Shown in pieces: positions 1 through 7,854 of a stretch of DNA of 64,000 nucleotides (its first letter is position 1; every line of letters starts with the position of its first letter). The translations under genes and the position numbers were made by a program. This stretch comes from Mycobacterium kyorinense (GTDB lineage: Bacteria > Actinomycetota > Actinomycetes > Mycobacteriales > Mycobacteriaceae): contig NZ_LQPE01000159.1 in NCBI RefSeq assembly GCF_002101735.1, positions 34,241 through 98,240 of the forward strand, written 5' to 3'. Below the pieces are notes generated by a model. That model made no database searches. It had not been told where the DNA came from and saw only the letters and a program-made list of their open reading frames with translations.

Positions 1-241
1 CGTACAGCACCCGGGTGCCCGGCTCGCGGTCGGCGGACCCGGCCAGGTCATCGATCGCCCACAGGAACGCGGCCAGCGTCTTGCCCGACCCCGTCGGCGC
101 GATGACCAAGGTGTGGCGGCCGTCGGCGATGGCCGCCCAGGCCTCGGCCTGCGCGGGCGTCGGCGCCGCGAAGGTGCCGGCGAACCAGTCGCGGGTGACG
201 GCGCTGAACCGTGCCAGTGGGTCAGGCGGGGCGGAGCTCAT
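1..241 (-). CDS. lhr: ATP-dependent helicase Lhr, N-terminal fragment
   Basis: Only the first 80 residues lie in the window; the gene runs off the left edge. The protein starts MSSAPPDPLARFSAV, followed by a Q-motif-like stretch (PTPAQAEAW) and the Walker A motif APTGSGKTLAAF near residue 55, as in superfamily 2 Lhr-type DNA helicases, which translocate on single-stranded DNA and act in DNA repair. Position next to a TetR gene and the lysine catabolism cluster matches the lhr (Rv3296) neighbourhood of M. tuberculosis. The identification rests on the helicase motif plus synteny; the rest of the protein cannot be checked here. Confidence 0.8.
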   Translation of the reverse strand, partial: MSSAPPDPLARFSAVTRDWFAGTFAAPTPAQAEAWAAIADGRHTLVIAPTGSGKTLAAFLWAIDDLAGSADREPGTRVLY

Positions 242-269
242 CTGGCCATGGTGCCAACGGGCACCGACA

Positions 270-932
270 TCATCGGCGATCGGGCGCGACCGCCGCGGCC
301 AGCTCGGCGGGAATGTCGGGCACCCGGCCGATCGCATCCAGCAACGCATGCGCGCAGGTGTCGCCGAGGTAGTTCGCGTCGATCGACGGGTCCATGATGC
401 GCTGCCGGCACATCTCGAACGTGAACGACAGCCAGCTGAACACCGCCGCGCGCAGGTCACGCTCGACCGCCGGGGCGAAACCGTTGCTCATTCCGCCCGG
501 CACCAACGCGCTGGCCGCACCCATGATGCGCTGCATCTGGCGGTTTTTGGCCTCGTCGTCGATTTCGACCAGGACGGGGTCGTAGCGGCCGGCGCGCACA
601 TACACCGCCCAGGCCGCGTGCGGGTGGTTCTGGTGGTAGGCCACATACGCCAGCACGCCGGCGCGCACCCGCTCGAACAGTGTGCCTCCCGGGTCGGGCG
701 GATTCTCGGTCGCGGCGTAGAGCTGCTCGGCCTCGTGCTTGACGACGGCGGCGAAGAAGGCGCGTTTGTCGGGGAAGTAGTGGTACATCAGCGCGCGGGA
801 CACCCCGGCCCGTTCGGCGATCTCGTCGATGCGGACGTCGTCGTAGGGCCGCTCGCCGAAGGCCTGCGACCCCAGCGCCAGCAACTCCGAGCGCCGGTCA
901 TCCGGGGACAACCGTCGCCTGCGCCCTGCCAT
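270..932 (-). CDS. TetR-family transcriptional regulator, first copy
   Basis: 220 residues. The N-terminal half has the typical TetR helix-turn-helix (DEIAERAGVSRALMYHYFPDKRAF, residues about 35-58) followed by a divergent ligand-binding domain. It is very similar to the next gene upstream on the same strand (967-1662), so the two are a tandem duplication. In M. tuberculosis a single TetR gene (Rv3295) sits beside lhr. The ATG at 932 has no strong Shine-Dalgarno; a TAGCAT hexamer about 8 bases upstream would suit a leaderless transcript. The ligand and targets are unknown; the gene ends 28 bases before the lhr start, so it may be co-transcribed with lhr. Confidence 0.9.
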   Translation of the reverse strand: MAGRRRRLSPDDRRSELLALGSQAFGERPYDDVRIDEIAERAGVSRALMYHYFPDKRAFFAAVVKHEAEQLYAATENPPDPGGTLFERVRAGVLAYVAYHQNHPHAAWAVYVRAGRYDPVLVEIDDEAKNRQMQRIMGAASALVPGGMSNGFAPAVERDLRAAVFSWLSFTFEMCRQRIMDPSIDANYLGDTCAHALLDAIGRVPDIPAELAAAVAPDRR

Positions 933-966
933 ATTCCGATGCTACGTCGAAGCTGTTGAACGTTTG

Positions 967-1662
967 TTAAATTAGCGTGGCATCAACTGGCAAACCCGGG
1001 CGGGCGGTCAGCGCTGGTCGGGGGCGACCGCTTTGGCGAGTTGCTCGGGGATCCCGGGCACCCGGGCGACCGCGTCGAGCAGCGCGTGCGCAGGCGTCGG
1101 CGAGTTGGCCGGCGTCGGTCGACGGGTGGATGATCCGTTGCCGGCACACCTCGAAGGTGAGCGCCAACCAGCCGTGGACCATGACCCGCAAATCCCGCTC
1201 GACGTCGGGCTCGAGCTTGTTCTCCGGCCCCTCCACCTCGAGGATGCGCCGCATGATGTGCTCCATCTGGCGATCCTTGGCCTCGTCGTCGATGCCGAGC
1301 AGCACAGGGTCGGAGCGACCGAGCCCGACATAGGCGGCCCACGCGGCGTGCGGATGCTCCTGGTGATACTGCATGTACGCCAGCACGCCGGTCCGCACCT
1401 CCTCGAACAGCGACTGGCCCGGCGACGGCAAGTTATGGCTGGTCTCGAACAGCTGATCGGCCTGCGCCTTGACCACCGCGGCGAAGAACGCCCGCTTGTC
1501 GGGGAAGTAGTGGTACATCAGCGCGCGCGACACCCCGGCGCGTTCGGCGATCTCGTCGATGCGGACCTCGTCGTAGGGTCGTTGCCCGAAAACCTCCGCA
1601 CCGAGCGCCAGCAACTCTGATCGCCGATCGTCGGGAGATAACCGGCGCCTAGGCGTTCGCAT
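967..1662 (-). CDS. TetR-family regulator, second copy with 3' frameshift
   Basis: 231 residues as read. Residues 1 to about 190 closely parallel the neighbouring TetR protein, including the helix-turn-helix DEIAERAGVSRALMYHY. The end differs: after ADACA it reads an Arg/Pro-rich tail unlike its twin, while the expected C-terminus (AHALLDAVARVPGIPEQL, stopping at 1008) is present in another frame. Aligning the two copies shows TGCGCGCAG in the first and TGCGCAG here (near 1086-1095), a 2-base loss in a GC dinucleotide run. Either a real frameshift, leaving about 40 foreign residues in the ligand or dimer domain, or a sequencing error. It faces away from katE, whose promoter is in the 136-base gap. 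Confidence 0.8.
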   Translation of the reverse strand: MRTPRRRLSPDDRRSELLALGAEVFGQRPYDEVRIDEIAERAGVSRALMYHYFPDKRAFFAAVVKAQADQLFETSHNLPSPGQSLFEEVRTGVLAYMQYHQEHPHAAWAAYVGLGRSDPVLLGIDDEAKDRQMEHIMRRILEVEGPENKLEPDVERDLRVMVHGWLALTFEVCRQRIIHPSTDAGQLADACARAARRGRPGARDPRATRQSGRPRPALTARPGLPVDATLI

Positions 1663-1739
1663 GCGCTCGATGGTACTTCCACAACGAATTCGCTGGCTTG
1701 CGACTCAGCAAACCGGCCCGCGGCAGGTGCGTGTGCGCC

Positions 1740-1764
1740 GTTTGCCGAAGGCCCACTTGGGTAC
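1740..1764 (+). promoter_or_regulatory. SigF-type promoter of katE
   Basis: GTTT at 1740-1743, 15 bases, then GGGTAC at 1759-1764. This fits the mycobacterial SigF consensus GTTT-N15-17-GGGTA. The expected start site near 1771 leaves a leader of about 28 bases with a GGGAAGGG ribosome site before the katE ATG at 1799. It also rules out the in-frame ATG at 1661 as the katE start. Found by eye; no transcript data. Confidence 0.7.
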
Positions 1765-1798
1765 TCAGGGCTGGAATTCCTATCCGGGAAGGGACGCA

Positions 1799-3907
1799 AT
1801 GGCTGACAAGAACGCGAATCCAAAACAGCAGCAGCTCGAGGGGTACCGCGTCGAGCGGGACACCGGCTACTTGACGACACAGCAAGGCGTTCGGGTGGAC
1901 CACACCGACGACGCGTTGACCGTCGGGGAACGCGGGCCCACCCTGTTGGAGGATTTCCACGCCCGGGAAAAGATCACCCACTTCGACCACGAGCGCATCC
2001 CGGAACGCGTGGTGCACGCCCGCGGCGCCGGCGCCTACGGGTATTTCGAGCCGTACGACGACTCGCTTGCCGACTACACCGTCGCGAAATTCCTGACGAC
2101 ACCCGGTAAGCAGACGCCGGTGTTCGTGCGGTTTTCGACCGTCGCGGGCTCCCGCGGCTCTGCCGACACGGTGCGTGATGTACGGGGTTTCGCCACCAAG
2201 TTCTACACCGACCAGGGCAACTACGACCTCGTCGGCAACAACTTTCCGGTGTTCTTCATCCAGGACGGGATCAAGTTCCCCGACTTCGTGCACGCCGTCA
2301 AACCCGAGCCGGACAACGAGATTCCGCAAGCCCAGTCCGCGCACGACACGCTGTGGGACTTCGTGTCGCTGCAGCCGGAAACGCTGCACACCATCATGTG
2401 GCTGATGTCGGACCGGTCGTTGCCGCGCAGCTACCGGATGATGCAGGGCTTCGGCGTGCACACCTTCCGACTGGTCAACGCCAAAGGCGAAGGCACGTTT
2501 GTGAAATTCCACTGGAAGCCGCGCCTCGGTGTGCACTCGCTGGTCTGGGACGAATGCCAGAAGGTCGCCGGCAAGGACCCCGACTTCAACCGCCGCGACC
2601 TGTGGGATTCCATCGAGGCCGGCCAGTACCCCGAGTGGGAGTTGGGTGTGCAACTGGTGCCCGAAAGCGACGAGTTCAACTTCGACTTCGATTTGCTCGA
2701 CGCCACGAAAATCATTCCGGAAGAACAGGTTCCGGTGCGCCCGGTGGGCAAGATGGTGCTCAACCGCAACCCGGACAACTTCTTCGCCGAAACCGAGCAG
2801 GTGGCCTTCCACACCGCCAACGTGGTGCCCGGCATCGACTTCACCAACGATCCGCTGCTGCAGTTCCGCAATTTCTCCTACCTGGACACCCAGCTGATCC
2901 GCCTGGGCGGCCCGAATTTCGCCCAGTTGCCGGTCAACCGGCCGGTGGCCGAGGTGCGCACCAACCAGCACGACGGGTATGGGCAGATCGCCATTCCCAA
3001 AGGGAAATCGAGCTACTTCAAGAACTCGCTCGGCGGTGGCTGCCCGGCGCTGGCGGACGAGGGTGTGTTCCGGCACTACACCCAGAAGGTCGATGGGCAG
3101 AAGATCCGCCAGCGCGCCAAGAGTTTTGAGGACCACTACAGCCAGGCCCGGATGTTCTGGAAGAGCATGTCGCCGGTCGAGGCCAAACACATCGTGGCCG
3201 CCTACGCGTTCGAACTCGGCCACGTGGAAACCGTCGAGATCCGGTCGCGGGTGGTCGAGCAGCTGAACCTGGTCGACCACGACCTGGCCGCGCAGGTCGC
3301 GGGCCAACTCGGCCTGCCGGTGCCCGACGAACAGCCCGTCGACGACAAAATGCCTGCCTCGCCGGCGCTTTCGCAACTCAACACCGCCACCGACAGCATC
3401 GAGAGCCGCAAGATCGCCGTGCTGGCCGCCGACGGCGTCGACGTGGCGGGCACCGAGCGGTTCGTGGAGGCGATGCGCAAACGGGGCGCCATCGCCGAGG
3501 TGCTCGCGCCGATCGGCGGTGGGACGCTGTCGGGCGGATCGGGCGGTGAGATCGCGGTGGACCGGTCGATCACCAGCATGGCTTCGGTGCTCTACGACGC
3601 GGTGGTGGTGCCCTGCGGACCGGACGCCATGGAGACACTGGCCGGCGACGGCTACGCCATGCATTTCGTGACCGAGGCGTACAAGCACTACAAGCCGGTG
3701 GGCGCATTCGGCGCCGGCGTCAAGCTGCTGCCGAAGGCCGGGATAGCCGAGCAGACCGCCGACAGCACGAAAGTTGTTGACTCCCACGGCGTCGTGACGA
3801 CAACAGCTGCCGCGGACGACCTGTCCGACGACTTCTTCGAGGCGTTCGCGGCCGCGCTGGCCAAGCATCGCGCCTGGGACCGCGAAACCGATTCGGTGCC
3901 GGCCTGA
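1799..3907 (+). CDS. katE: Monofunctional large-subunit catalase KatE (HPII type)
   Basis: 702 residues. Decomposes hydrogen peroxide to water and oxygen. The catalase core shows the catalytic His73 (VVHARGAGAYG), Asn147/148 (DLVGNNFP) and the proximal haem ligand Tyr361 in RNFSYLDTQ with Arg357. After residue about 540 comes a C-terminal flavodoxin/DJ-1-like domain (RKIAVLAADGVDVAG), which marks the large-subunit class; E. coli HPII has about 750 residues. The start at 1799 is chosen because it follows GGGAAGGG and lies downstream of a SigF-type promoter. The stop overlaps the next gene by one base (TGATG). M. tuberculosis has katG but, as far as I recall, no katE at this locus, so this is accessory. 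Confidence 0.95.
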   Translation: MADKNANPKQQQLEGYRVERDTGYLTTQQGVRVDHTDDALTVGERGPTLLEDFHAREKITHFDHERIPERVVHARGAGAYGYFEPYDDSLADYTVAKFLTTPGKQTPVFVRFSTVAGSRGSADTVRDVRGFATKFYTDQGNYDLVGNNFPVFFIQDGIKFPDFVHAVKPEPDNEIPQAQSAHDTLWDFVSLQPETLHTIMWLMSDRSLPRSYRMMQGFGVHTFRLVNAKGEGTFVKFHWKPRLGVHSLVWDECQKVAGKDPDFNRRDLWDSIEAGQYPEWELGVQLVPESDEFNFDFDLLDATKIIPEEQVPVRPVGKMVLNRNPDNFFAETEQVAFHTANVVPGIDFTNDPLLQFRNFSYLDTQLIRLGGPNFAQLPVNRPVAEVRTNQHDGYGQIAIPKGKSSYFKNSLGGGCPALADEGVFRHYTQKVDGQKIRQRAKSFEDHYSQARMFWKSMSPVEAKHIVAAYAFELGHVETVEIRSRVVEQLNLVDHDLAAQVAGQLGLPVPDEQPVDDKMPASPALSQLNTATDSIESRKIAVLAADGVDVAGTERFVEAMRKRGAIAEVLAPIGGGTLSGGSGGEIAVDRSITSMASVLYDAVVVPCGPDAMETLAGDGYAMHFVTEAYKHYKPVGAFGAGVKLLPKAGIAEQTADSTKVVDSHGVVTTTAAADDLSDDFFEAFAAALAKHRAWDRETDSVPA

Positions 3908-4590
3908 TGACCATCGCGTTCTCCGACCTGGTCACCACGCCGTTCCGGTGGGCGGCGGCCCTTCGCGGCCGCCGGGTGTTTCACCCGGACGGGGTGTTGG
4001 CCAGCGGCTGGATCGAGCGGTGGGCACCGCCGGAGCAGGGGTTGCCGATCACCTCGTGCGAGGTGGTCGGGCGGGTCTCCAAGGGGCTGGGGACTCCGGG
4101 CGCGCTGCCCGACATCGTCGGCCTGGCCTGGAAGATGCCCGCCTCGTCCTATCCGCCGACGGGCTGGGATGTGCTGTTGGCGTCCACCGGTGCCGGTCTG
4201 CTCACCCGTATGGGGTTGCGGCCGGTGACCTCGTGGTCGGGGGTGACGCTGTCGAGCCTGATGCCGCTTCGCTACCGGCAGAGCTACTGGTGGATCCGGG
4301 CCCGGCTGATCACCGAGATCGCCGACGGCGGGGTGTCGCTGGACAGTGTCCGCACCCAGGTCGACGACGGAGGCCTGATGTTCGCGGTCGAACAGGCCAG
4401 GGGCACAAGGAGTTTCGAGATGCTCGGACAGCTGACGCTCAACCGCCTGCTGACCGGCGACGAGGCCCGCGACCTGGTCGTCGATCCCACCATCCACAGC
4501 CCTGCGGACGCCGGGCTGGCGCCGGGTTGGTTGACCGAGTTGCGGCGCGGCGCCTACGGCCGCAGTCGGCAGGGCCGCGACGCTAAGTGA
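3907..4590 (+). CDS. Hypothetical protein coupled to katE, possibly catalase-fold
   Basis: 227 residues, start ATG sharing one base with the katE stop, so almost certainly co-translated. I do not recognise a named family. The N-terminal part (RGRRVFHPDGVLASGWIERW, then VVGRVSKGLGTPGALPDIVGLAWKMP) follows the order of the haem-binding half of catalases (His-x-x-Gly, a beta strand, R-F/V-S, then a P-D-x-x-G-L/M-A-x-K strand), so it could be a divergent or inactive catalase-like domain. No signal peptide; one hydrophobic stretch near residue 90-105. Its 3' end overlaps the convergent pcd gene by 8 bases. The function assignment is inference only. Confidence 0.75.
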   Translation: MTIAFSDLVTTPFRWAAALRGRRVFHPDGVLASGWIERWAPPEQGLPITSCEVVGRVSKGLGTPGALPDIVGLAWKMPASSYPPTGWDVLLASTGAGLLTRMGLRPVTSWSGVTLSSLMPLRYRQSYWWIRARLITEIADGGVSLDSVRTQVDDGGLMFAVEQARGTRSFEMLGQLTLNRLLTGDEARDLVVDPTIHSPADAGLAPGWLTELRRGAYGRSRQGRDAK

Positions 4591-6097
4591 ATGTCACGCC
4601 CTGCGCCAGCGGCAGCTGGTCGGAGTAGTTGACGGTGTTCGTGGCGCGACGCATGTAGCCCTTCCACGCGTCCGACCCGGACTCCCGGCCGCCGCCGGTG
4701 TGCTTCTCCCCGCCGAACGCGCCGCCGATCTCCGCGCCCGAGGTGCCGATGTTGACGTTGGCGATGCCGCAGTCCGAGCCGTCGATGAAGCGGTTGGCCT
4801 CGCGGAGGTCTGTGGTGAAGATCGCCGATGAAAGCCCTTGCGGCACTCCGTTGTTCAACGCTATCGCCTCGTCCAGGTCGTCGTAGGTCACCGCGTAGAG
4901 AATCGGCGCGAAGGTCTCGGTGGCCACGATCGCCGTTTGCGCCGGCATCCGCGCCAGCGCCGGCGCGACGTAGTAGGCGTTTTCCGGGCCGAGGTGGTGG
5001 CGCTCGCCGCCGATCACCTGCCCTCCGTCGGCGCGGGCCTGCTCCAACGCCCCCACCATGTCGCGGTAGGCGGTCTCGTGGATCAGCGGGCCGACCAGTG
5101 TGCTGTGCGCGCACGGGTCACCGATGGGCAGCTGCCGGTAGGCCGCGGCGACACGCGCGACCACCTCGTCGGCCACCGAGCGGTGCACGATCAGCCGGCG
5201 CAGCGTGGTGCAGCGCTGCCCGGCGGTGCCAGCGGCGGCAAACACGATGGCCCGCAACGCCAAATCCAGGTCGGCCGACGGCGTCACGATCGCCGCGTTG
5301 TTGCCGCCCAGCTCCAGCAGCGCGCGGCCGAACCGCGACGCGACCCGCGGCCCGACCTCGCGGCCCATCCGGACCGAGCCGGTCGCCGACACCAGCGCGA
5401 CCCGCTCGTCGTCGACCAGCCGCTCGCCGGCCTCGCGGTCACCGAGCACCAGACCGCTGACCCCGCGCGGCGCCCCGACGTCGCCGGCCGCCCGCTCGAT
5501 CAGCGCCTGGCAGGCCAGCGCCGTCAACGGCGTCAACTCCGAGGGCTTCCACACCACGGTGTCGCCGCACACCAGCGCCACCGCGGTGTTCCAGGCCCAC
5601 ACCGCGACCGGAAAGTTGAAGGCGGTGATCACGCCGACCACACCCAGCGGATGCCAGGTTTCCATGAGCCGGTGCCCCGGCCGCTCAGAGGCGATGGTGC
5701 GCCCGTAGAGCTGACGGGAAAGCCCGACGGCGAACTGGCAGACGTCGATCATCTCCTGCACCTCGCCCAGCGCCTCGGCGGTGATCTTGCCGACCTCGAC
5801 GGTGACCAGCGTGGCCAGCTCCTCCTTGTGCGCGGCGAGCAGCTCGCCGAGCCGGGCCACCAGGGCGCCGCGCACCGGCGCCGGGGTGGCCCGCCACGTC
5901 GAAAATGCCTGCGCCGCAGCGCTGATCGCGCCGTCGGCGTCGTCGACCGAGTCCACGGTGAACAGCACGTCGCCGGTGATCGGCGTACCGGCCGGCAGGC
6001 CGTGCCCGCCCGGCTCGCCGAGCGTGACCTGAACGCCGATCGCGTCCAGCGCGCGGCGCACGCGTGCGCGTAGTTCGTCAGCGGTGGGCAAGCTCAT
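4583..6097 (-). CDS. pcd: Piperideine-6-carboxylate / aminoadipate-semialdehyde dehydrogenase
   Basis: 504 residues, full-length aldehyde dehydrogenase. Visible are the oxyanion Asn161 (TAFNFPVAVW), the cofactor loop VVWKPSELTP, the general base Glu262 (LELGGN) and the catalytic Cys296 (GQRCTTLR). In the lysine pathway it oxidises the product of lysine epsilon-aminotransferase (alpha-aminoadipate semialdehyde, cyclising to piperideine-6-carboxylate) to alpha-aminoadipate with NAD(P)+. Equivalent to Rv3293 by synteny with lat, lrpA and Rv3292. The start ATG overlaps the stop of the upstream hglS-like gene (ATGA at 6094-6097), so the pair is translationally coupled. The stop overlaps the convergent gene at 4590. 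Confidence 0.93.
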   Translation of the reverse strand: MSLPTADELRARVRRALDAIGVQVTLGEPGGHGLPAGTPITGDVLFTVDSVDDADGAISAAAQAFSTWRATPAPVRGALVARLGELLAAHKEELATLVTVEVGKITAEALGEVQEMIDVCQFAVGLSRQLYGRTIASERPGHRLMETWHPLGVVGVITAFNFPVAVWAWNTAVALVCGDTVVWKPSELTPLTALACQALIERAAGDVGAPRGVSGLVLGDREAGERLVDDERVALVSATGSVRMGREVGPRVASRFGRALLELGGNNAAIVTPSADLDLALRAIVFAAAGTAGQRCTTLRRLIVHRSVADEVVARVAAAYRQLPIGDPCAHSTLVGPLIHETAYRDMVGALEQARADGGQVIGGERHHLGPENAYYVAPALARMPAQTAIVATETFAPILYAVTYDDLDEAIALNNGVPQGLSSAIFTTDLREANRFIDGSDCGIANVNIGTSGAEIGGAFGGEKHTGGGRESGSDAWKGYMRRATNTVNYSDQLPLAQGVTFT

Positions 6098-7335
6098 GCA
6101 GCCGTCTCCTCGGCGTCGTAGAGGTCGTATGGGTCGTGGATATGCCGGTCGATCGCGCCGGCCATCCAGTCCATGCTGTAGCCGGAGTCGTCTGAGGCGG
6201 CGCAGGTCGACGCGTCGCGGTCCAGGTTGGACCGGAAGATGCCGGCCGCCGATGCTGGCAGGAAGTCTTCGTAGACAATGGGTTTGGCCGGGTCGCCGCC
6301 GCGATAGTAGGCAAGTCCCTGGGCAGCCATCTCCTCGTCGGTCGACGGGAAGTACCGCCCCCAAACCGCTGCCGGGTCGGCGGTGCCCATTGCGGCGTCG
6401 TACCGTTCGCGGCCTTTCGGTGTCAGCGCCACGCCGCGGGCCTCGACCTCGCCGAAGCGCACCCGCACGGTGCCCTCGACAACAGAGCCGTCGTCGCAGC
6501 GGAACCGCCGCGGCTCGGCCAGCGCGCGAAACGACGTCTGGCGCAACAACACCGGCGGCCCGTCGGTGCGCGGCGGTCCCTGGATCGCGTCGATCATCGC
6601 GATGCCGCGCGCCGTCATCCGCTGGTACAGCTCGTCGATGTCGAGCACCCGCGGGGTGAGGTGGTTGATGTGGGTGGAGCCCACCCCGGCGATGTCGGCG
6701 GCCACCGCAGACACCCGGGACAACTCGTCGTACCACGACTTGTCGATGGGCTCGCGTGACAGCGCGAACGCCGCCACCGCCTGCCCGACGAACTCGTCGG
6801 CCTCGTCTGCGGGGCAGCCGCCTTCGGCGGCGATCACCCGGGCGCGAGCGAGCAGCGCCGGGTCGAACAGCTGCCGTCGCGCCAGGAACGCCTGCACCCG
6901 CGATCGCAGGCCGGCGTCGAAGAACCGGGCATCGTGCAGGGCCAGCATCGACGTGAACACTCGAAATGGATTGCGGGCCAACTCATCTGCGTGTATCGGC
7001 CGGAAGGCGGTGGATACTACCGGAACCGGCGACACCGCCTCACGCAGGTCGTAGTAGCCGACCGGGACCATGCCGAACGCGCCGAACAGGTCGGCGACGG
7101 CGGTCAACTCGGCCGGGGAGCCGACCCGGATCGCGCCGTGCCGCTCGGCGGTGACCCGGTCGAACGATCCTAGGCGTGAGGCATCCGGATGCGCCTGCAC
7201 GTAGTCACGGTTGACCTCGGTGCTGACCTGCACCAACGTCGGGTAGGCCGGCACCTCGCGGCCGTACATCGCCGACAATCCGGCGGCGAACCGCTCGCGC
7301 AGCTGCCAGGCCGCAAGCTTTTTCGCAGTGCTCAT
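6094..7335 (-). CDS. DUF1338 / HglS-type 2-oxoadipate dioxygenase-decarboxylase
   Basis: 413 residues, DUF1338 (VOC-superfamily-like) protein, equivalent to Rv3292. Members such as Pseudomonas HglS are Fe(II) enzymes that turn 2-oxoadipate into D-2-hydroxyglutarate. Candidate metal ligands are His66 in ERHGAIR (with the substrate Arg70 four residues on), His222 or His225 in GSTHINHLTPR, and Glu296/298 in FGEVEARG. These match the known His-His-Glu pattern and its spacing. The neighbours Lat and Pcd make aminoadipate, so this enzyme would take the pathway two steps further after a transamination. The start ATG at 7335 lies 19 bases from the divergent lrpA start; the stop overlaps pcd. Substrate assignment is by family and context. 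Confidence 0.85.
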   Translation of the reverse strand: MSTAKKLAAWQLRERFAAGLSAMYGREVPAYPTLVQVSTEVNRDYVQAHPDASRLGSFDRVTAERHGAIRVGSPAELTAVADLFGAFGMVPVGYYDLREAVSPVPVVSTAFRPIHADELARNPFRVFTSMLALHDARFFDAGLRSRVQAFLARRQLFDPALLARARVIAAEGGCPADEADEFVGQAVAAFALSREPIDKSWYDELSRVSAVAADIAGVGSTHINHLTPRVLDIDELYQRMTARGIAMIDAIQGPPRTDGPPVLLRQTSFRALAEPRRFRCDDGSVVEGTVRVRFGEVEARGVALTPKGRERYDAAMGTADPAAVWGRYFPSTDEEMAAQGLAYYRGGDPAKPIVYEDFLPASAAGIFRSNLDRDASTCAASDDSGYSMDWMAGAIDRHIHDPYDLYDAEETAA

Positions 7336-7354
7336 CGTCGGCTATCGTCCGGCC

Positions 7355-7801
7355 ATGGCTCTCGACGACATCGACCGGACCCTGGTGCGCGAGCTGGTCG
7401 CCGACGGGCGCGCGACGTTGTCGGACCTGGCCGCCAGCGCCGGCCTGTCGGTGTCGGCGGTCCAGTCGCGGGTGCGTCGTTTGCAGGAGCGCGGCGTGGT
7501 GACCGGGTATGCGGCGCGGATCGACCCCGAGGCGGTGGGGCACTTGCTGTCGGCGTTCGTGGCCATCACTCCTCTCGATCCCTCCCAACCCGATGATGCG
7601 CCCGCCCTCCTCGAACACATCGAGGCGATCGAGTCGTGTCACTCGGTGGCCGGTGAGGAGAGCTACATCCTGCTGGTCCGTGTCGAGTCCGCGCGGGCCC
7701 TGGAGGACCTACTGCAGCGGATCCGGACCACGGCCAACGTTCGGACGCGAAGCACGATCATTCTGCGCACTTTTTACAGCGGAAGGCAGTTTGTGCCGTA
7801 A
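7355..7801 (+). CDS. lrpA: Lrp/AsnC-family transcriptional regulator LrpA
   Basis: 148 residues, the usual Lrp/AsnC size. The N-terminal helix-turn-helix (LSDLAASAGLSVSAVQSRVRRL) is followed by the RAM effector-binding domain (VAITPLDPS to the C-terminus, with the conserved VAGEESYILLVRV strand). In M. tuberculosis LrpA (Rv3291c) is a feast/famine regulator that responds to amino acids and lies next to lat. It sits between lat, in the same direction, and the divergent hglS-like-pcd pair, so it probably controls both. ATG at 7355 is preferred over the upstream in-frame codon at 7328, which would overlap the hglS start. TATCGT at 7343-7348 would suit a leaderless transcript. Confidence 0.93.
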   Translation: MALDDIDRTLVRELVADGRATLSDLAASAGLSVSAVQSRVRRLQERGVVTGYAARIDPEAVGHLLSAFVAITPLDPSQPDDAPALLEHIEAIESCHSVAGEESYILLVRVESARALEDLLQRIRTTANVRTRSTIILRTFYSGRQFVP

Positions 7802-7854
7802 CTCTTACGGTGTCGTGGCGTTAAAAACGTAAACATATTGCTAAAATCGTGGCC
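7802..7854 (+). promoter_or_regulatory. lat promoter, probably leaderless
   Basis: AT-rich 53-base gap in very GC-rich surroundings. TAAAAT at 7842-7847 is a good -10 hexamer and would put the transcript start on or next to the lat ATG at 7855. No convincing -35 box, which would be expected if an activator such as LrpA binds the TTAAAAACGTAAACATATT stretch just upstream. Inference from sequence only. Confidence 0.5.

Noticed and set aside
932..966. TetR operator in the gap between the two TetR genes
   Set aside because: TTGAACGTTTGTTAA is AT-rich but only a poor palindrome; not enough to call.
1661..1798. Longer katE start at 1661 (46 extra residues)
   Set aside because: It would overlap the TetR start, lies upstream of the SigF-type promoter, and the added stretch is Arg/Pro-rich. 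ATG 1799 has a good ribosome site.
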